A stretch of DNA of 64,000 bases, from assembly GCF_001612885.1 (NCBI RefSeq), contig NZ_BDBH01000004.1, positions 868,001 through 932,000 on the forward strand, written 5' to 3'. The position numbers were made by a program, and so were the translations under genes. Below the pieces are notes generated by a model, which was given only the letters and a program-made list of their open reading frames with translations, searched no databases and was not told where the DNA came from. Shown here piece by piece: positions 26,349 through 34,901 of this stretch. The DNA is from Nocardia harenae NBRC 108248. GTDB lineage: Bacteria; Actinomycetota; Actinomycetes; Mycobacteriales; Mycobacteriaceae. Each line of letters opens with the position of its first letter. Positions within the stretch are counted from its first letter, which is position 1.

Positions 26349-26402
26349 TAAAATTCCCGCCGACCCGAGCTGTTCGAACCGGCCGACGAGAAGTGCAAGC
26401 GC

Positions 26403-28502
26403 TTGGTTACCGACGTTATCGACGTGGTCGCGGAGTTCCCGATCGACCGCAAGGCTGTATCGGATCTGCTGCAGATCCCGGACACCTACCCGCGACTGTT
26501 CCCCGGCATCGGCGCGTGCGATCCGCTGGAGTCGGTCGGGGGCGATCCGGTGATCCGCTTCCGGGTCGGCACGCCGGCCACCGAGATCCGCACCCACGTG
26601 GTGCGGATGACCACCGCGCACGACGGCGACAGCATCGAGCTGCACTGCCCCGCGCAGGGCAGCTTCACCTCCATCCGGCTGCAGGGCGACCAGCGCAGGA
26701 CCCGGGTGACGGTCACCTTCTTCGCGCCCGCGCGCATGCACCCCGGCCTGGCCGAGCTGCCCAATTCGACGGTGGTGGACTGGGCCGTGCGCGGCCTGAA
26801 GCGCCTGGCCGACCTGGCACTCGGCACCCCGACCTCGGTGGTGGTGAACGGCGAGGACGCCCCGCTGCGCCGCCGCGCCGACATCGCCAAGCAGGTGGTG
26901 GCGGGCGGCGTGCTGCGCACCTACCGCCCCGACTCCGCGGTGCGGCAGCTGCGCAGGCTCGCCGAGTACGGCTTCAACCTGGCGGGCGGCTACGCCTCCG
27001 GCGCGATCCGGGTGCCGAACCGCCCCGCCGTCATCGATGCCTGGGGCTCGCGCAGCTTCGCCGAGATGCACGAGCGCACCGAGCTGCTCGCCGCCGCCAT
27101 GGCCGAGGCCGGGCTCGGCGCCGGTGACGCCGTCGGCATCCTGGCCCGCAACCACGGCGCCATGGTGGAGACCATGGTGGCCGCGGGCAAGCTCGGGGTG
27201 GACGCGGTGCTGCTGAACACCGGGCTGCCCGCGCGGCGCATCGAGGAGATCGTGCAACGCGACCGGCTGGAGGCGCTTTTCGTCGACGCCGAGTACGACC
27301 ACCTGGTGCAGTACCTGCACACCGACGTGCCGCGGTTCCGCACCGCGAACGTACCGGGCGACGGTTGGAACGTCACCACCGAAGACCTCATCGGCGACGG
27401 GCACCGTGAGTACCGCAAGCCCGTCCAGCCGGGTCGGCTGGTGGTGCTCACCTCCGGCACGTCGGGCACGCCGAAGGGCGCCCGCCGCCCGCACCCCAAG
27501 GGGTTCGGCACGGTCGCCGCGCTCATGTCCCGGATCCCGCTGCGCAGCGACGAGAACATGCTCATCCCGGCGCCGCTCTTCCACACCTGGGGGCTGGCCG
27601 CGCTCCAGCTGAGCACCGCCATCCGGGCCACCGTCGTGCTGCCCGACCGGTTCGACGCCGAGGAGTGCCTGCGGCTGGTGCACGAGCACCGGATCACCAC
27701 GCTGATCGTGGTGCCGATCATGGTGAACCGGATCCTCGACCTGCCCGCAGGCGTGCGCGAGCGCTACGACACCTCCAGCCTGCGCATCGTGGCGAGCTGC
27801 GGCGCCCCGCTGGCCGGTGCCACCGTGCTCGACTTCATGGACACCTACGGCGACATCCTCTACAACGTCTACGGCTCCACCGAGGTCTCCTGGGCGACCA
27901 TCGCCGACCCCGACGACCTGCGCATCTCCCCCACCACCGCCGGGCGTCCGCCGCTCGGCACCCGGCTCGGGGTGCTCGGCCCCGACCGCAAGCCGCTGCC
28001 GGTGGGCCGCACCGGCCGGGTCTACGTCGGCAACCACATGCTCTTCGACGGCTACGTGAACTCCGCGCCGCCGGACGAGGCCGACGGCATGCTCGACACC
28101 GGCGACCTCGGCTACCTGGACGCCACCGGCAAGCTCTTCATCGCCGGCCGCGACGACGAGATGATCATCTCGGGTGGCGAGAACGTCTTCCCGCGCCCGG
28201 TCGAGGAGGCGCTGGCGCACCTGCCGCAGGTGAGCGAGGTGGCGGTGGTGGGCGTCCCGGACCGGGAGTACGGCCAGCGGCTCGCCGCCTTCGTGGTGAA
28301 GCGGGAGGGCGCCGGGCTGGATTCGGACATGGTGCGCAATTATGTGCGGCACCGGCTCAGCCGCTTCTCGGTGCCGCGCGACGTCACCTTCCTGAACGCG
28401 CTGCCGCGCGGCGAGACCGGCAAGATCCTCAAGCGGATGCTGGTCGGAGCCGGGGGTGACCCGCCCCTCCCTCCCCAGGCCCTGGGAACGGTGATCCCCT
28501 GA
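26403..28502 (+). CDS. SRPBCC domain fused to an AMP-binding acyl-CoA synthetase
   Basis: A 699-residue protein. Residues 1-~150 form an SRPBCC/START-like ligand-binding domain (VVAEFPIDRKAVSDLLQIPD, HCPAQGSFTSIRL). From ~165 it is a class I adenylate-forming enzyme: P-loop LTSGTSGTPKGARRPHPKG, YGSTEVSWATI, DTGDLGYLDATGKLFIAGR, ISGGENVFPRPVEEAL and the catalytic Lys region LPRGETGKILKRML. It would activate a carboxylic acid to acyl-AMP and acyl-CoA. TTG 26403 is tentative: upstream the frame runs only to TAA at 26349-26351 with no ATG or GTG; GTG 26424 is the alternative. The fusion is unusual; the substrate is unknown. Confidence 0.85.
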   Translation: MVTDVIDVVAEFPIDRKAVSDLLQIPDTYPRLFPGIGACDPLESVGGDPVIRFRVGTPATEIRTHVVRMTTAHDGDSIELHCPAQGSFTSIRLQGDQRRTRVTVTFFAPARMHPGLAELPNSTVVDWAVRGLKRLADLALGTPTSVVVNGEDAPLRRRADIAKQVVAGGVLRTYRPDSAVRQLRRLAEYGFNLAGGYASGAIRVPNRPAVIDAWGSRSFAEMHERTELLAAAMAEAGLGAGDAVGILARNHGAMVETMVAAGKLGVDAVLLNTGLPARRIEEIVQRDRLEALFVDAEYDHLVQYLHTDVPRFRTANVPGDGWNVTTEDLIGDGHREYRKPVQPGRLVVLTSGTSGTPKGARRPHPKGFGTVAALMSRIPLRSDENMLIPAPLFHTWGLAALQLSTAIRATVVLPDRFDAEECLRLVHEHRITTLIVVPIMVNRILDLPAGVRERYDTSSLRIVASCGAPLAGATVLDFMDTYGDILYNVYGSTEVSWATIADPDDLRISPTTAGRPPLGTRLGVLGPDRKPLPVGRTGRVYVGNHMLFDGYVNSAPPDEADGMLDTGDLGYLDATGKLFIAGRDDEMIISGGENVFPRPVEEALAHLPQVSEVAVVGVPDREYGQRLAAFVVKREGAGLDSDMVRNYVRHRLSRFSVPRDVTFLNALPRGETGKILKRMLVGAGGDPPLPPQALGTVIP

Positions 28503-28506
28503 TCGA

Positions 28507-28758
28507 TCAGGGCAGCTGAGTCCGCCCGACCCGGAGGTCGGGCCCGGGCAGACCGGACCCGGGGCAGAGCACCAGCGAATCACTGGGCGCCGCCGTTCGC
28601 GCGGACCGCCGGGGTGGCTCCTCGGCCCCGGCGAGCACCGGGAGGCCGTGCCACGGGCGGTCGCACCAGCTGTGCGGGCAGCGCGGAAAACCGGCGCCGG
28701 GCAGCGGTTCCGGCGCGAGCCGGGCCAGTGCCTCCAGAAAACTCCCCGACCTGACCAT
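28507..28758 (-). CDS. Small hypothetical protein with Cys/His/Trp motif
   Basis: An 83-residue protein. The conserved-looking element is RCPHSWCDRPWHGLPVLAG, reminiscent of short actinobacterial proteins with a CPxxWC...WHGLP signature whose role is unknown to me; the rest is Pro/Arg-rich. ATG 28758 follows GTGAGGA at good distance; an ATG nine codons earlier has none. It converges with the acyl-CoA synthetase gene, four bases from its stop. Confidence 0.5.
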   Translation of the reverse strand: MVRSGSFLEALARLAPEPLPGAGFPRCPHSWCDRPWHGLPVLAGAEEPPRRSARTAAPSDSLVLCPGSGLPGPDLRVGRTQLP

Positions 28759-28848
28759 GATCCTCACCCCGTCTTCGCCGGTCATCGCCGTGCACCCGAT
28801 CGCGTGTCATTCTGCGGGGTCGGCAACCGATCCGCAACCATATCGCGG

Positions 28849-29049
28849 TCAGTCCGCCCACCGGCGCCGGATCGGCCGGAGCAGCCGCTCGGCCACCCCG
28901 TCCAGGGAACCGTAGTCCTGATGCACCGCGTCCGGGCAGTACGCGAACGCCTCCGCCGCCGGGACCAGGGCGATGCGGTCGAAGTCGTCGCCGATGATCG
29001 CCCCGGTCGAAGCCCTCGAAGCGGTCCGGGTCGCCGGCGTCGCTCGCAC
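28849..29049 (-). pseudogene. Possible C-terminal remnant of an unknown protein
   Basis: The last 45 residues of this frame look like genuine protein (DFDRIALVPAAEAFAYCPDA, then HQDYGSLDGVAERLLRPI), while the first 20 are low-complexity and there is no ribosome site. I read it as the 3' end of a gene whose 5' part was lost, but a small complete gene cannot be excluded. I do not recognise the family. The surrounding 28759-29117 holds nothing else I can support. Confidence 0.35.
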
Positions 29050-29117
29050 CCGAGGGGCGCGGGGCCGGGGTAGGCTCGAAATCGCCCGCGCGCCCGCGCG
29101 GAACGGGGAGGGTTCAC

Positions 29118-29417
29118 ATGCTGTTCGGACTTGCGCTGGTCGTCTTCCTGCTCGGCATCGTGCTGGGTGCCACGGTTCATGCGGTGCTCGGCATCGTGCT
29201 CGTCGCGGTCGCGGTCCTGCTCCTGCTGATCGCGATCGTCCGCGGGCAGGGGCGCACGTCGTCGTCCGGCCGCCGGGGCGGGCGCGACGGCGCCTGGGCG
29301 GCGGGCGGTTTCCTCACGGGTGACGCGGGCGGCCACGGGCACGACGGCGGCGGCGGTTCGAGCTGCGGTGGTGGATCGAGCTGCGGCGGCGGTTGTGGTG
29401 GTGGCGGCGGCAGCTGA
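29118..29417 (+). CDS. Small membrane protein with Gly/Cys-rich tail
   Basis: A 99-residue protein: two adjacent hydrophobic helices (MLFGLALVVFLLGIVLGATV and VLGIVLVAVAVLLLLIAIVR), a short basic stretch, then a tail of about 30 residues dominated by Gly, Ser and Cys (repeated SSCGGG units). The tail could bind metal or be disordered. ATG 29118 follows GGGAGGG. Function unknown; it stands alone between oppositely oriented genes. Confidence 0.7.
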   Translation: MLFGLALVVFLLGIVLGATVHAVLGIVLVAVAVLLLLIAIVRGQGRTSSSGRRGGRDGAWAAGGFLTGDAGGHGHDGGGGSSCGGGSSCGGGCGGGGGS

Positions 29418-29524
29418 GCCGCCGCGCGCCGAGCAGCAGCGGCGAGACCTCCGGCGGTGCAACCGCGACCCGGAGGACGGCGGCGAGCCACCCCGGCCGA
29501 GCGGACCGCGCCGAGCAATGCCGG

Positions 29525-30643
29525 TCAGCGGCCGCTGTCGAGGTACAGCACGCCGTCGGCGGCCTCGATGAGAGGCTGGTCGAGCGGGGCATAGCCCTGG
29601 TCCGGCCTGGTGTCGGTGCGGGTCAGGGCGGGCGCGACCGTCGTCGTCAGCCCCCACGCCGGGAATCGCCGCCGCAGCGCGTGCTCGTAGGTGCCGGGCT
29701 CCGGTGCCCCGAGCCCGAGCGTCGCGCTGCTCCCGAGGCTTCCGAGCAGCACCCGGTACCGCGCGCCGAGCAGCGCATCGAGGATAGCGCCCGCGGACCA
29801 CCAGCCGAGTTCCATCCCCGCCATGCGCATGCTGCTCGGATTCCGTTGCAGATGGCCGTTGTCGGCGCACACCAGCGTCGGCCCGCGGTCCTCCTCGAGG
29901 CCGCGGATGTCGAGGAGGTTCTGCGCCATGATGCTGTCGCGGGTGGCCAGCAGCCCGGAGATCCGGGCGCTCTCCTCGACGCGCCGCGCGGCCTGGCGGT
30001 GGTAGCGCAGCACCCCGATCCCGGCGGTGAGGTGGGTGCGGGCCCGGTGCCAGGCGGCGCGAGAGGTCGCCGCGATCAGCTCGGGGGCGCGGGCGTGCAG
30101 GGTGCCGAGCAGGTCGTCGGCGAGGGCGCGCAGCCGGGCGGCCTCGGCGCTGTCGCCGATCGAGCGGGTGACGTCGAGAATCGCCTCCGGACGGTCCCAT
30201 CGATCATCGGGCCCGAAGTCGGCGATGTCCAGGCCGAGGTAATCGGCCGCGTACGAAAGGTACGAGCGCGGGCTGGGCGCGGTGGTGTTCTCGGTCGGCG
30301 CGTCGAAGCCGTGGAAGGAGAGCCGCTCCCCGGCCGGGCGTCCCTCGTTGTACGCGCGCAGGCGGACGACCAGCTCCCGATTCGGCTCCAGCGCGCCGAA
30401 CCCGTGCGAAAAGCCGACGCGCAGAACATCATCCACCGTCCCGATGCCGTCGCGCACGAAGTCGTCGACGGCGAGCGCGGCCACCCGATCGGTCTCCACA
30501 GCGATGGAGCGGAATCCGGCCCGCACGAGGGCGGTGAAGAGATCGTTGCGGAGGAACCCGAAGCCGGGCTCCCGGTGGGTCGGCTCCCCCAAGCCGAGCA
30601 GCGTGCACGACGGGGTGAGGAAGTCTCGGATGTCCTGACTCAT
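29525..30643 (-). CDS. Erythromycin esterase family protein
   Basis: A 372-residue cytoplasmic protein of the EreA/EreB-like family. Signature stretches are LLGLGEPTHREPGFGFLRND (with the catalytic Glu-His region GEPTH), RSIAVETDRVAALAVDDFV, RLSFHGFDAPTE and LVCADNGHLQRNP (second His). Ere enzymes hydrolyse the macrolactone ring, but many relatives in soil actinomycetes act on unknown esters, so resistance is only a possibility. ATG 30643 was chosen over an upstream ATG because it begins the conserved domain. It is divergent from a MerR-family gene, its probable regulator. Confidence 0.85.
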   Translation of the reverse strand: MSQDIRDFLTPSCTLLGLGEPTHREPGFGFLRNDLFTALVRAGFRSIAVETDRVAALAVDDFVRDGIGTVDDVLRVGFSHGFGALEPNRELVVRLRAYNEGRPAGERLSFHGFDAPTENTTAPSPRSYLSYAADYLGLDIADFGPDDRWDRPEAILDVTRSIGDSAEAARLRALADDLLGTLHARAPELIAATSRAAWHRARTHLTAGIGVLRYHRQAARRVEESARISGLLATRDSIMAQNLLDIRGLEEDRGPTLVCADNGHLQRNPSSMRMAGMELGWWSAGAILDALLGARYRVLLGSLGSSATLGLGAPEPGTYEHALRRRFPAWGLTTTVAPALTRTDTRPDQGYAPLDQPLIEAADGVLYLDSGR

Positions 30644-30665
30644 GCCACTGAATCGTATCCTTGAA

Positions 30666-30682
30666 CGACCGGGTGAAGGTCG
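30666..30682. promoter_or_regulatory. CGACC-N7-GGTCG inverted repeat, candidate MerR operator
   Basis: It lies in the 81-base gap between the divergent erythromycin-esterase-type and MerR genes. MerR proteins bind such short repeats within stretched promoters; I could not place a convincing 19-base-spaced promoter around it. Confidence 0.4.
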
Positions 30683-30724
30683 ACACGCAAAGAGCGAGGA
30701 ACTGTCCAGTAAAGTCTCCAATCA

Positions 30725-31417
30725 GTGTCATCATTGCGCCCCTCCCACCTGGCCCGCGAACACGGCATCTCGACCCAGGCCGTGCGCAATTACGAACGTG
30801 ACGGCTTCCTCCCGCCCGCCGAGCGCACCCCCAGCGGCTACCGCGTCTACACCGAACGCCACGCGGCCGCCCTCCGCGCCTACCTCGCCCTCGTCACCGC
30901 GCACGGCCACGCCCCCGCGGGCACGATCATGACCGCGGTCAACGCCGGCGACGTGGACCGCGCCCTGACCGTGATCGCCGACGCCCACACCCGCTTCCTC
31001 CGCGACCGCGACACCCTCGACCAGGTGCGCCGCGCGATCGGCGCGCTCACGGCGCAACCGGAACCCACCGGCATCTCCGGCATTCGCAGCATCGGCGAAC
31101 TCGCGTACCGCCTCCGCCTCGGCCCGGCCACCCTGCGCAGCTGGGAGCGAGCGGGCATCCTCGTCCCGGCCAGGGACCGCGCGACCGGCCACCGCGTCTT
31201 CCGCGCGACCGACGTCCGCGACGCCGAGCTCGCGCACCTGCTGCGCCGCGGCGGCTACCCGCTGGGGCACATCGCCACGGTCGTGGCGCAGGTCCGCACG
31301 GCGGGCGGAACCGGGGAACTCGCCGCCGCCCTGCACGGCCTGCACCAGGCGCTCACCGCCCGCGGCCGCGCCATGCTGCGCGCGGCGGCCAGGCTGGATG
31401 CCTACCTCGAAGGGTGA
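30725..31417 (+). CDS. MerR-family regulator with two HTH domains (TioE-like)
   Basis: A 230-residue protein with a MerR domain at each end: residues ~5-70 (SHLAREHGISTQAVRNYERD, GYRVYTERHAAALRAYLAL) and ~120-190 (SIGELAYRLRLGPATLRSWE, GHRVFRATDVRDAELAHLL). The duplication is the hallmark of the TioE-type MerR subfamily. Typical MerR proteins have one HTH and dimerise; here one chain might supply both. The start is GTG 30725. It is divergent from the erythromycin esterase gene and probably controls it. Confidence 0.85.
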   Translation: MSSLRPSHLAREHGISTQAVRNYERDGFLPPAERTPSGYRVYTERHAAALRAYLALVTAHGHAPAGTIMTAVNAGDVDRALTVIADAHTRFLRDRDTLDQVRRAIGALTAQPEPTGISGIRSIGELAYRLRLGPATLRSWERAGILVPARDRATGHRVFRATDVRDAELAHLLRRGGYPLGHIATVVAQVRTAGGTGELAAALHGLHQALTARGRAMLRAAARLDAYLEG

Positions 31418-31756
31418 GCGGGCGTGTGTGTCCCGGCCGGGCCGGGAGTTGAACCCGAGAGACCGATAACCGGCCGAGTCCGGCCCGCTCGCCGTCGACT
31501 GTAGAGCACGCCGCACGGCGGTCGCCACGCATTTTCCCGGGAAGCCGGCCCCCCGCCGTCGACTACGGCCTGAGCCGCCGATCCCGGTGTCCCCGAAGGG
31601 GTGCCGGGTCGTCGCCGTTCCGGCGTCGGCGGCCGGGCGCGCTGCTATCCTGGCTGCTCGCCGGTCGGCAATTCTGCCCGGCGGGAACGCCATCGGCCGC
31701 AGCGCGGCGGCGCCTTCGATGGTGTGCTCGTGCGATGCTCGAAGGGTCTGGTTGAC
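31418..31756. other. 339-base intergenic region, no gene seen
   Basis: GC-rich spacer between the MerR gene and the GGDEF gene. On the minus strand it contains a tRNA-like T-arm (TCGGG-TTCAACT-CCCGG at about 31438-31454) but no anticodon or D arm fits, so I do not call an RNA. Upstream frames of the GGDEF gene remain open through part of it but have no domain. Confidence 0.4.
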
Positions 31757-33088
31757 GTGACGCGCGGCGAACGCTCGATCTTCGCTCGATCGTGGCGGGA
31801 GGCGGTGAGCGGCACGGGGGTCGCGCTCCCCGAGGTCGTCTTCGATGTGCTCACCGGGCACGCGATCCGCGATTTCAGCGCCGAGCCGTTCGCCCCCGCC
31901 ACGGGCGCCGGGCTGGGCGCCGCGCTCGTGGACGCCGGGCTCACCGACCCGGCGGCGCCCATCGCCTCCGCGCCGGTGCTGCTCACCATCGCGGGCAGCG
32001 TCGGCCGGGCCGACGTGGCGGCGGGCTACCTGGTGGCGCTGGGACAGGGGCACCAGGCACGGCGCACCGAATCGGTGCTACCGGACGAGCGGGCGCGGCG
32101 GCTCCGCATCCTCTTCGACAACTCCGCCGCCGCCATCGCCATCGGCGACACCGAGGGCCGAATCCTGGAGGCCAACCGCAGCCTCGCCGACATGATCGGC
32201 GTCGCCCCGGATGCGCTGGACGGCATCTCGGTCTACGACTTCGCGCACCCCGACGACCACGAACACATCCGCACCCTGCTCTACGAGCAGCTGATCCCGG
32301 CCGGGAAGGGCACCGTCTCGCTCAAGCAGCGGCTGGTGCGCGCGGACGGTTCGATCGGCTGGATGAACATCGGCATCACCTTCGCCAAGGGCACCGCTGA
32401 CGGCGACCCGGATTACCTGGTCGCGGTCGGCGCCGACGTCACCGACCAGTACCGGCACCAGGCCGAGCTGCACCACCAGGCCAGGCACGACCCGCTCACC
32501 GGGCTGCCCAACCGCAGGCACCTCATGGAGACCATCAACCGGTACAGCACCACCGCCGACGACGGCGCCCTCGTGGGGCTGTGCTTCCTCGACCTGAACC
32601 GGTTCAAGCAGATCAACGACCGGTTCGGGCACACCGTCGGCGACCGGGTGCTCACCGCGGTCGCCGCCCGGCTGCACGCCGACACCCGCGAGCACGGCGA
32701 CCACCTCGTCGCCCGGATCGGCGGCGACGAGTTCGTGGCGCTCATCGCTCCGCCCACCACCGCCGATCGGGTCGCCGCCATCTCGCGCCGGCTGGCCGCT
32801 GTCTTCCGCGACCCGGTGCACGCCGACGGCCACCGGCTGCCGGTTACCGCGAGCATCGGCACGATCACCACCAGGATCGCGCGCAACGGCGCCGAATCCT
32901 TGCTGGCCGCCGCCGATTCCGGGCTCTACTACGCCAAGCGCAACCGGTCGTCGGAGCCGGTGCCCGCGCTGCCGCGGGATTCGGAGGCGACCACCGAGGC
33001 CGGGCACCGGCGCACCCGGCACCACCGGCTGGGCGACACCGACTCCGGGTTCGAGCTGGCGCATGGCATCACCTGGCCGCGGCGCTGA
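31757..33088 (+). CDS. PAS-GGDEF diguanylate cyclase
   Basis: A 443-residue cytoplasmic protein. After a ~110-residue N-terminal region of unknown function there is a PAS domain (LFDNSAAAIAIGDTEGRILE through VGADVTDQYRHQ, residues ~115-240) and a GGDEF domain (ARHDPLTGLPNRRHLMETI, DLNRFKQINDRFGHTVGD, IGGDEFVAL). The active-site GGDEF and the Mg/GTP residues are intact, so it should make c-di-GMP from two GTP; no RxxD inhibitory site precedes GGDEF. GTG 31757 is the best start at the domain edge, though longer forms are possible. The methyltransferase gene starts one base after its stop. Confidence 0.85.
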   Translation: MTRGERSIFARSWREAVSGTGVALPEVVFDVLTGHAIRDFSAEPFAPATGAGLGAALVDAGLTDPAAPIASAPVLLTIAGSVGRADVAAGYLVALGQGHQARRTESVLPDERARRLRILFDNSAAAIAIGDTEGRILEANRSLADMIGVAPDALDGISVYDFAHPDDHEHIRTLLYEQLIPAGKGTVSLKQRLVRADGSIGWMNIGITFAKGTADGDPDYLVAVGADVTDQYRHQAELHHQARHDPLTGLPNRRHLMETINRYSTTADDGALVGLCFLDLNRFKQINDRFGHTVGDRVLTAVAARLHADTREHGDHLVARIGGDEFVALIAPPTTADRVAAISRRLAAVFRDPVHADGHRLPVTASIGTITTRIARNGAESLLAAADSGLYYAKRNRSSEPVPALPRDSEATTEAGHRRTRHHRLGDTDSGFELAHGITWPRR

Positions 33089-33089
33089 C

Positions 33090-33779
33090 GTGAGCACCGA
33101 TCCCCGGCTGCTCGATGACGCGGCGCTCGAGCGGTCGTCCGTGGTGGCGAACAATGCGATGAATCGCGGGCGCGGATTGTCGGGGGTGAACAGTTACGCC
33201 CGTGACCTGGGGTTCGACCCCTTCGCCGTGCTCGCCGAACGGCTGCCCGCACCGGTGCGCTGGATCGATGTGTGCTGCGGGGCGGGCAGGGCGCTGCTGG
33301 AGGCGGAGGAGCGGTTCGCCGCCGAGTATCCGGCGGCCTCGGTCGCGCTGCTCGGTGTCGACCTGGTCGGGTACTTCCAGAGAGCGCCCCGCAGCTCGCG
33401 GTTGCGGCTCGTCACCGCGAGCGCGCACGAGTGGCGGCCCGAGGGCGTCGTCGATCTGGTGACCTGTGTGCACGGGCTGCACTACATCGGCGACAAGCTG
33501 GCGCTGCTCACCGCCATGGCCGGGTGGCTCGCTCCCGGCGGCATCCTCGCCGCGCATTTCGACCCGGGCAGTATCCGGCACCGAGACGGCTCTGCCGCGG
33601 CGCGTCCGGTGCTCGCCGAATTGCGCAGAGCCGGAATGGACTACGACAGCCGCAGGCATCTGGTCACCGCTCGCGGCCCGGCCGCACTCCGCTTTCCCGC
33701 GACCTACCTCGGGGCCGACGACACCGCGGGGCCCGGCTACACCGGCCAGCCCGCGGTCACCTCCCACTACACATTCTGA
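33090..33779 (+). CDS. Class I SAM-dependent methyltransferase
   Basis: A 229-residue protein with a Rossmann methyltransferase fold: motif I is WIDVCCGAGRALLEAEE, motif II region VALLGVDLVGYF, and DLVTCVHGLHYIGDKLALLTAMAGWLAPGG is the post-motif region. The substrate is unknown. GTG 33090 lies just after the stop of the GGDEF gene, so the two are probably one transcript. Confidence 0.82.
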   Translation: MSTDPRLLDDAALERSSVVANNAMNRGRGLSGVNSYARDLGFDPFAVLAERLPAPVRWIDVCCGAGRALLEAEERFAAEYPAASVALLGVDLVGYFQRAPRSSRLRLVTASAHEWRPEGVVDLVTCVHGLHYIGDKLALLTAMAGWLAPGGILAAHFDPGSIRHRDGSAAARPVLAELRRAGMDYDSRRHLVTARGPAALRFPATYLGADDTAGPGYTGQPAVTSHYTF

Positions 33780-33919
33780 GTCGTATCGCGCACGGAGACG
33801 ACGATCAGGCCACTCCGCCGACCGTACGGCCCAGGTTCTTGGTCGATCTCGCGGTCGCCGGGTACGACCGCCGGCCTCGATCGATCCCGGCTCATCGCGA
33901 GTCCCCCGGTCGAATCAGC

Positions 33920-34786
33920 TCAGCGGGCGGACAGCTCGGCGAGCAGGGTCGGCCGCGAGGGCGACCAGCCCAGCTCGGTACGCGCCTTGACCGCGGTGGC
34001 GGCCTGGTCGAGCAGGAACGCCTCGACCATGACGCTCCAGTACTGCTTGGCGTCGGCCGGATCCCAATCTTCCACGCGCGCATCGGTCTTCGCGGCGACC
34101 AGCTGCGCGGCCTGCTGCACCGGCACCGACTCGTCGAGCGTGCCGAGGTACACCGAGCCCGCGGGCGCCGACTCCACCGCCAGCGCGTACAGCTCGCCGA
34201 GATCGTCGGCGTGCACCACCGACCACCGGTTGGAGCCGTCGCCGAAGTGCCGGATGACCGGCCCGAACTCGCTGTCCTGCGGGCCGAGCAGCATCGGCAC
34301 GTACCCCCGGCCGTCGCCGTAGACCAGGCCGGGGCGGATCCGCACGGTCCGCACCCCCTGCCCCGCGGCCTCCTCGACCAGCTTCTCCACGGCCGGACGC
34401 CACGACACCACGAGCGGCGGCGCGAAGGGCGAGGTCTCGGTGGTGACCTCGGCACCGCTGTTGCCGTGCAGCCACAGCCCGCTGGTGTACACGAAGGCCT
34501 TGCCGGTGCCCGCGAAGGAATCGAGCAGGACCGAGACGACGCCCTGGTCGAGCTCTGCGGCGCGCTCGTCGTTGCTGGACGCGGTGTGCACCGCGGCATC
34601 CACCGACGCGGCGGGCCCGGCCAGCTCCTGCGGGTCGAAGAGATTCACGACCAGCGGCTCGACCCCGACGGGCGCCGGACGGTCCGCCGCGGTGACGGTG
34701 CCGAGCACGCTGTGGCCACGGCCGATCAGCGCCCGCGCGACCGCCGCCCCGATCGTTCCGGACACTCCGGTCACCAGAACTCGCAT
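33920..34786 (-). CDS. NAD-dependent epimerase/dehydratase family protein (extended SDR)
   Basis: A 288-residue protein opening with the Rossmann motif MRVLVTGVSGTIGAAVARAL. The SDR catalytic region is altered: the usual YxxxK is not obvious after the FVYTSGLWLHG strand, where SWRPAVEKLVEEAAGQGVRT occupies that place. The rest (VRIRPGLVYGDGRGYVPMLL, WSVVHADDLGELYALAVES) is typical of NAD-binding epimerase-like proteins. ATG 34786 follows AAGGAG. It is divergent from a TetR gene with a palindrome-rich gap and is probably its target. Confidence 0.85.
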   Translation of the reverse strand: MRVLVTGVSGTIGAAVARALIGRGHSVLGTVTAADRPAPVGVEPLVVNLFDPQELAGPAASVDAAVHTASSNDERAAELDQGVVSVLLDSFAGTGKAFVYTSGLWLHGNSGAEVTTETSPFAPPLVVSWRPAVEKLVEEAAGQGVRTVRIRPGLVYGDGRGYVPMLLGPQDSEFGPVIRHFGDGSNRWSVVHADDLGELYALAVESAPAGSVYLGTLDESVPVQQAAQLVAAKTDARVEDWDPADAKQYWSVMVEAFLLDQAATAVKARTELGWSPSRPTLLAELSAR

Positions 34787-34808
34787 TTCCGACTCCTTCG
34801 TAGCCTCG

Positions 34809-34881
34809 ACGCTGATTTCTATCAGCGTTAGTAATCGACGGTAGACCGTCGCCCCGGCGATGTCTACCCTTGTTAGAAATC
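34809..34881. promoter_or_regulatory. Nested inverted repeats between epimerase and TetR genes
   Basis: Three pairs are visible: the perfect 20-base palindrome ACGCTGAT-TTCT-ATCAGCGT (34809-34828); GGTAGAC (34840-34846) with GTCTACC (34862-34868); and GATTTCTA (34814-34821) with TAGAAATC (34874-34881). In this 115-base divergent gap they probably form the operator of the TetR protein for both genes. Confidence 0.6.
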
Positions 34882-34901
34882 GGAAGGCCGAGGAGTAGCA
34901 G

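Noticed and set aside
31430..31500. tRNA-like sequence on the minus strand (T-arm with loop TTCAACT)
   Set aside because: The T-arm is good, but no 7-bp acceptor stem, anticodon arm or D-arm can be drawn at the right distances on that strand; a chance hairpin or very old remnant is likelier.
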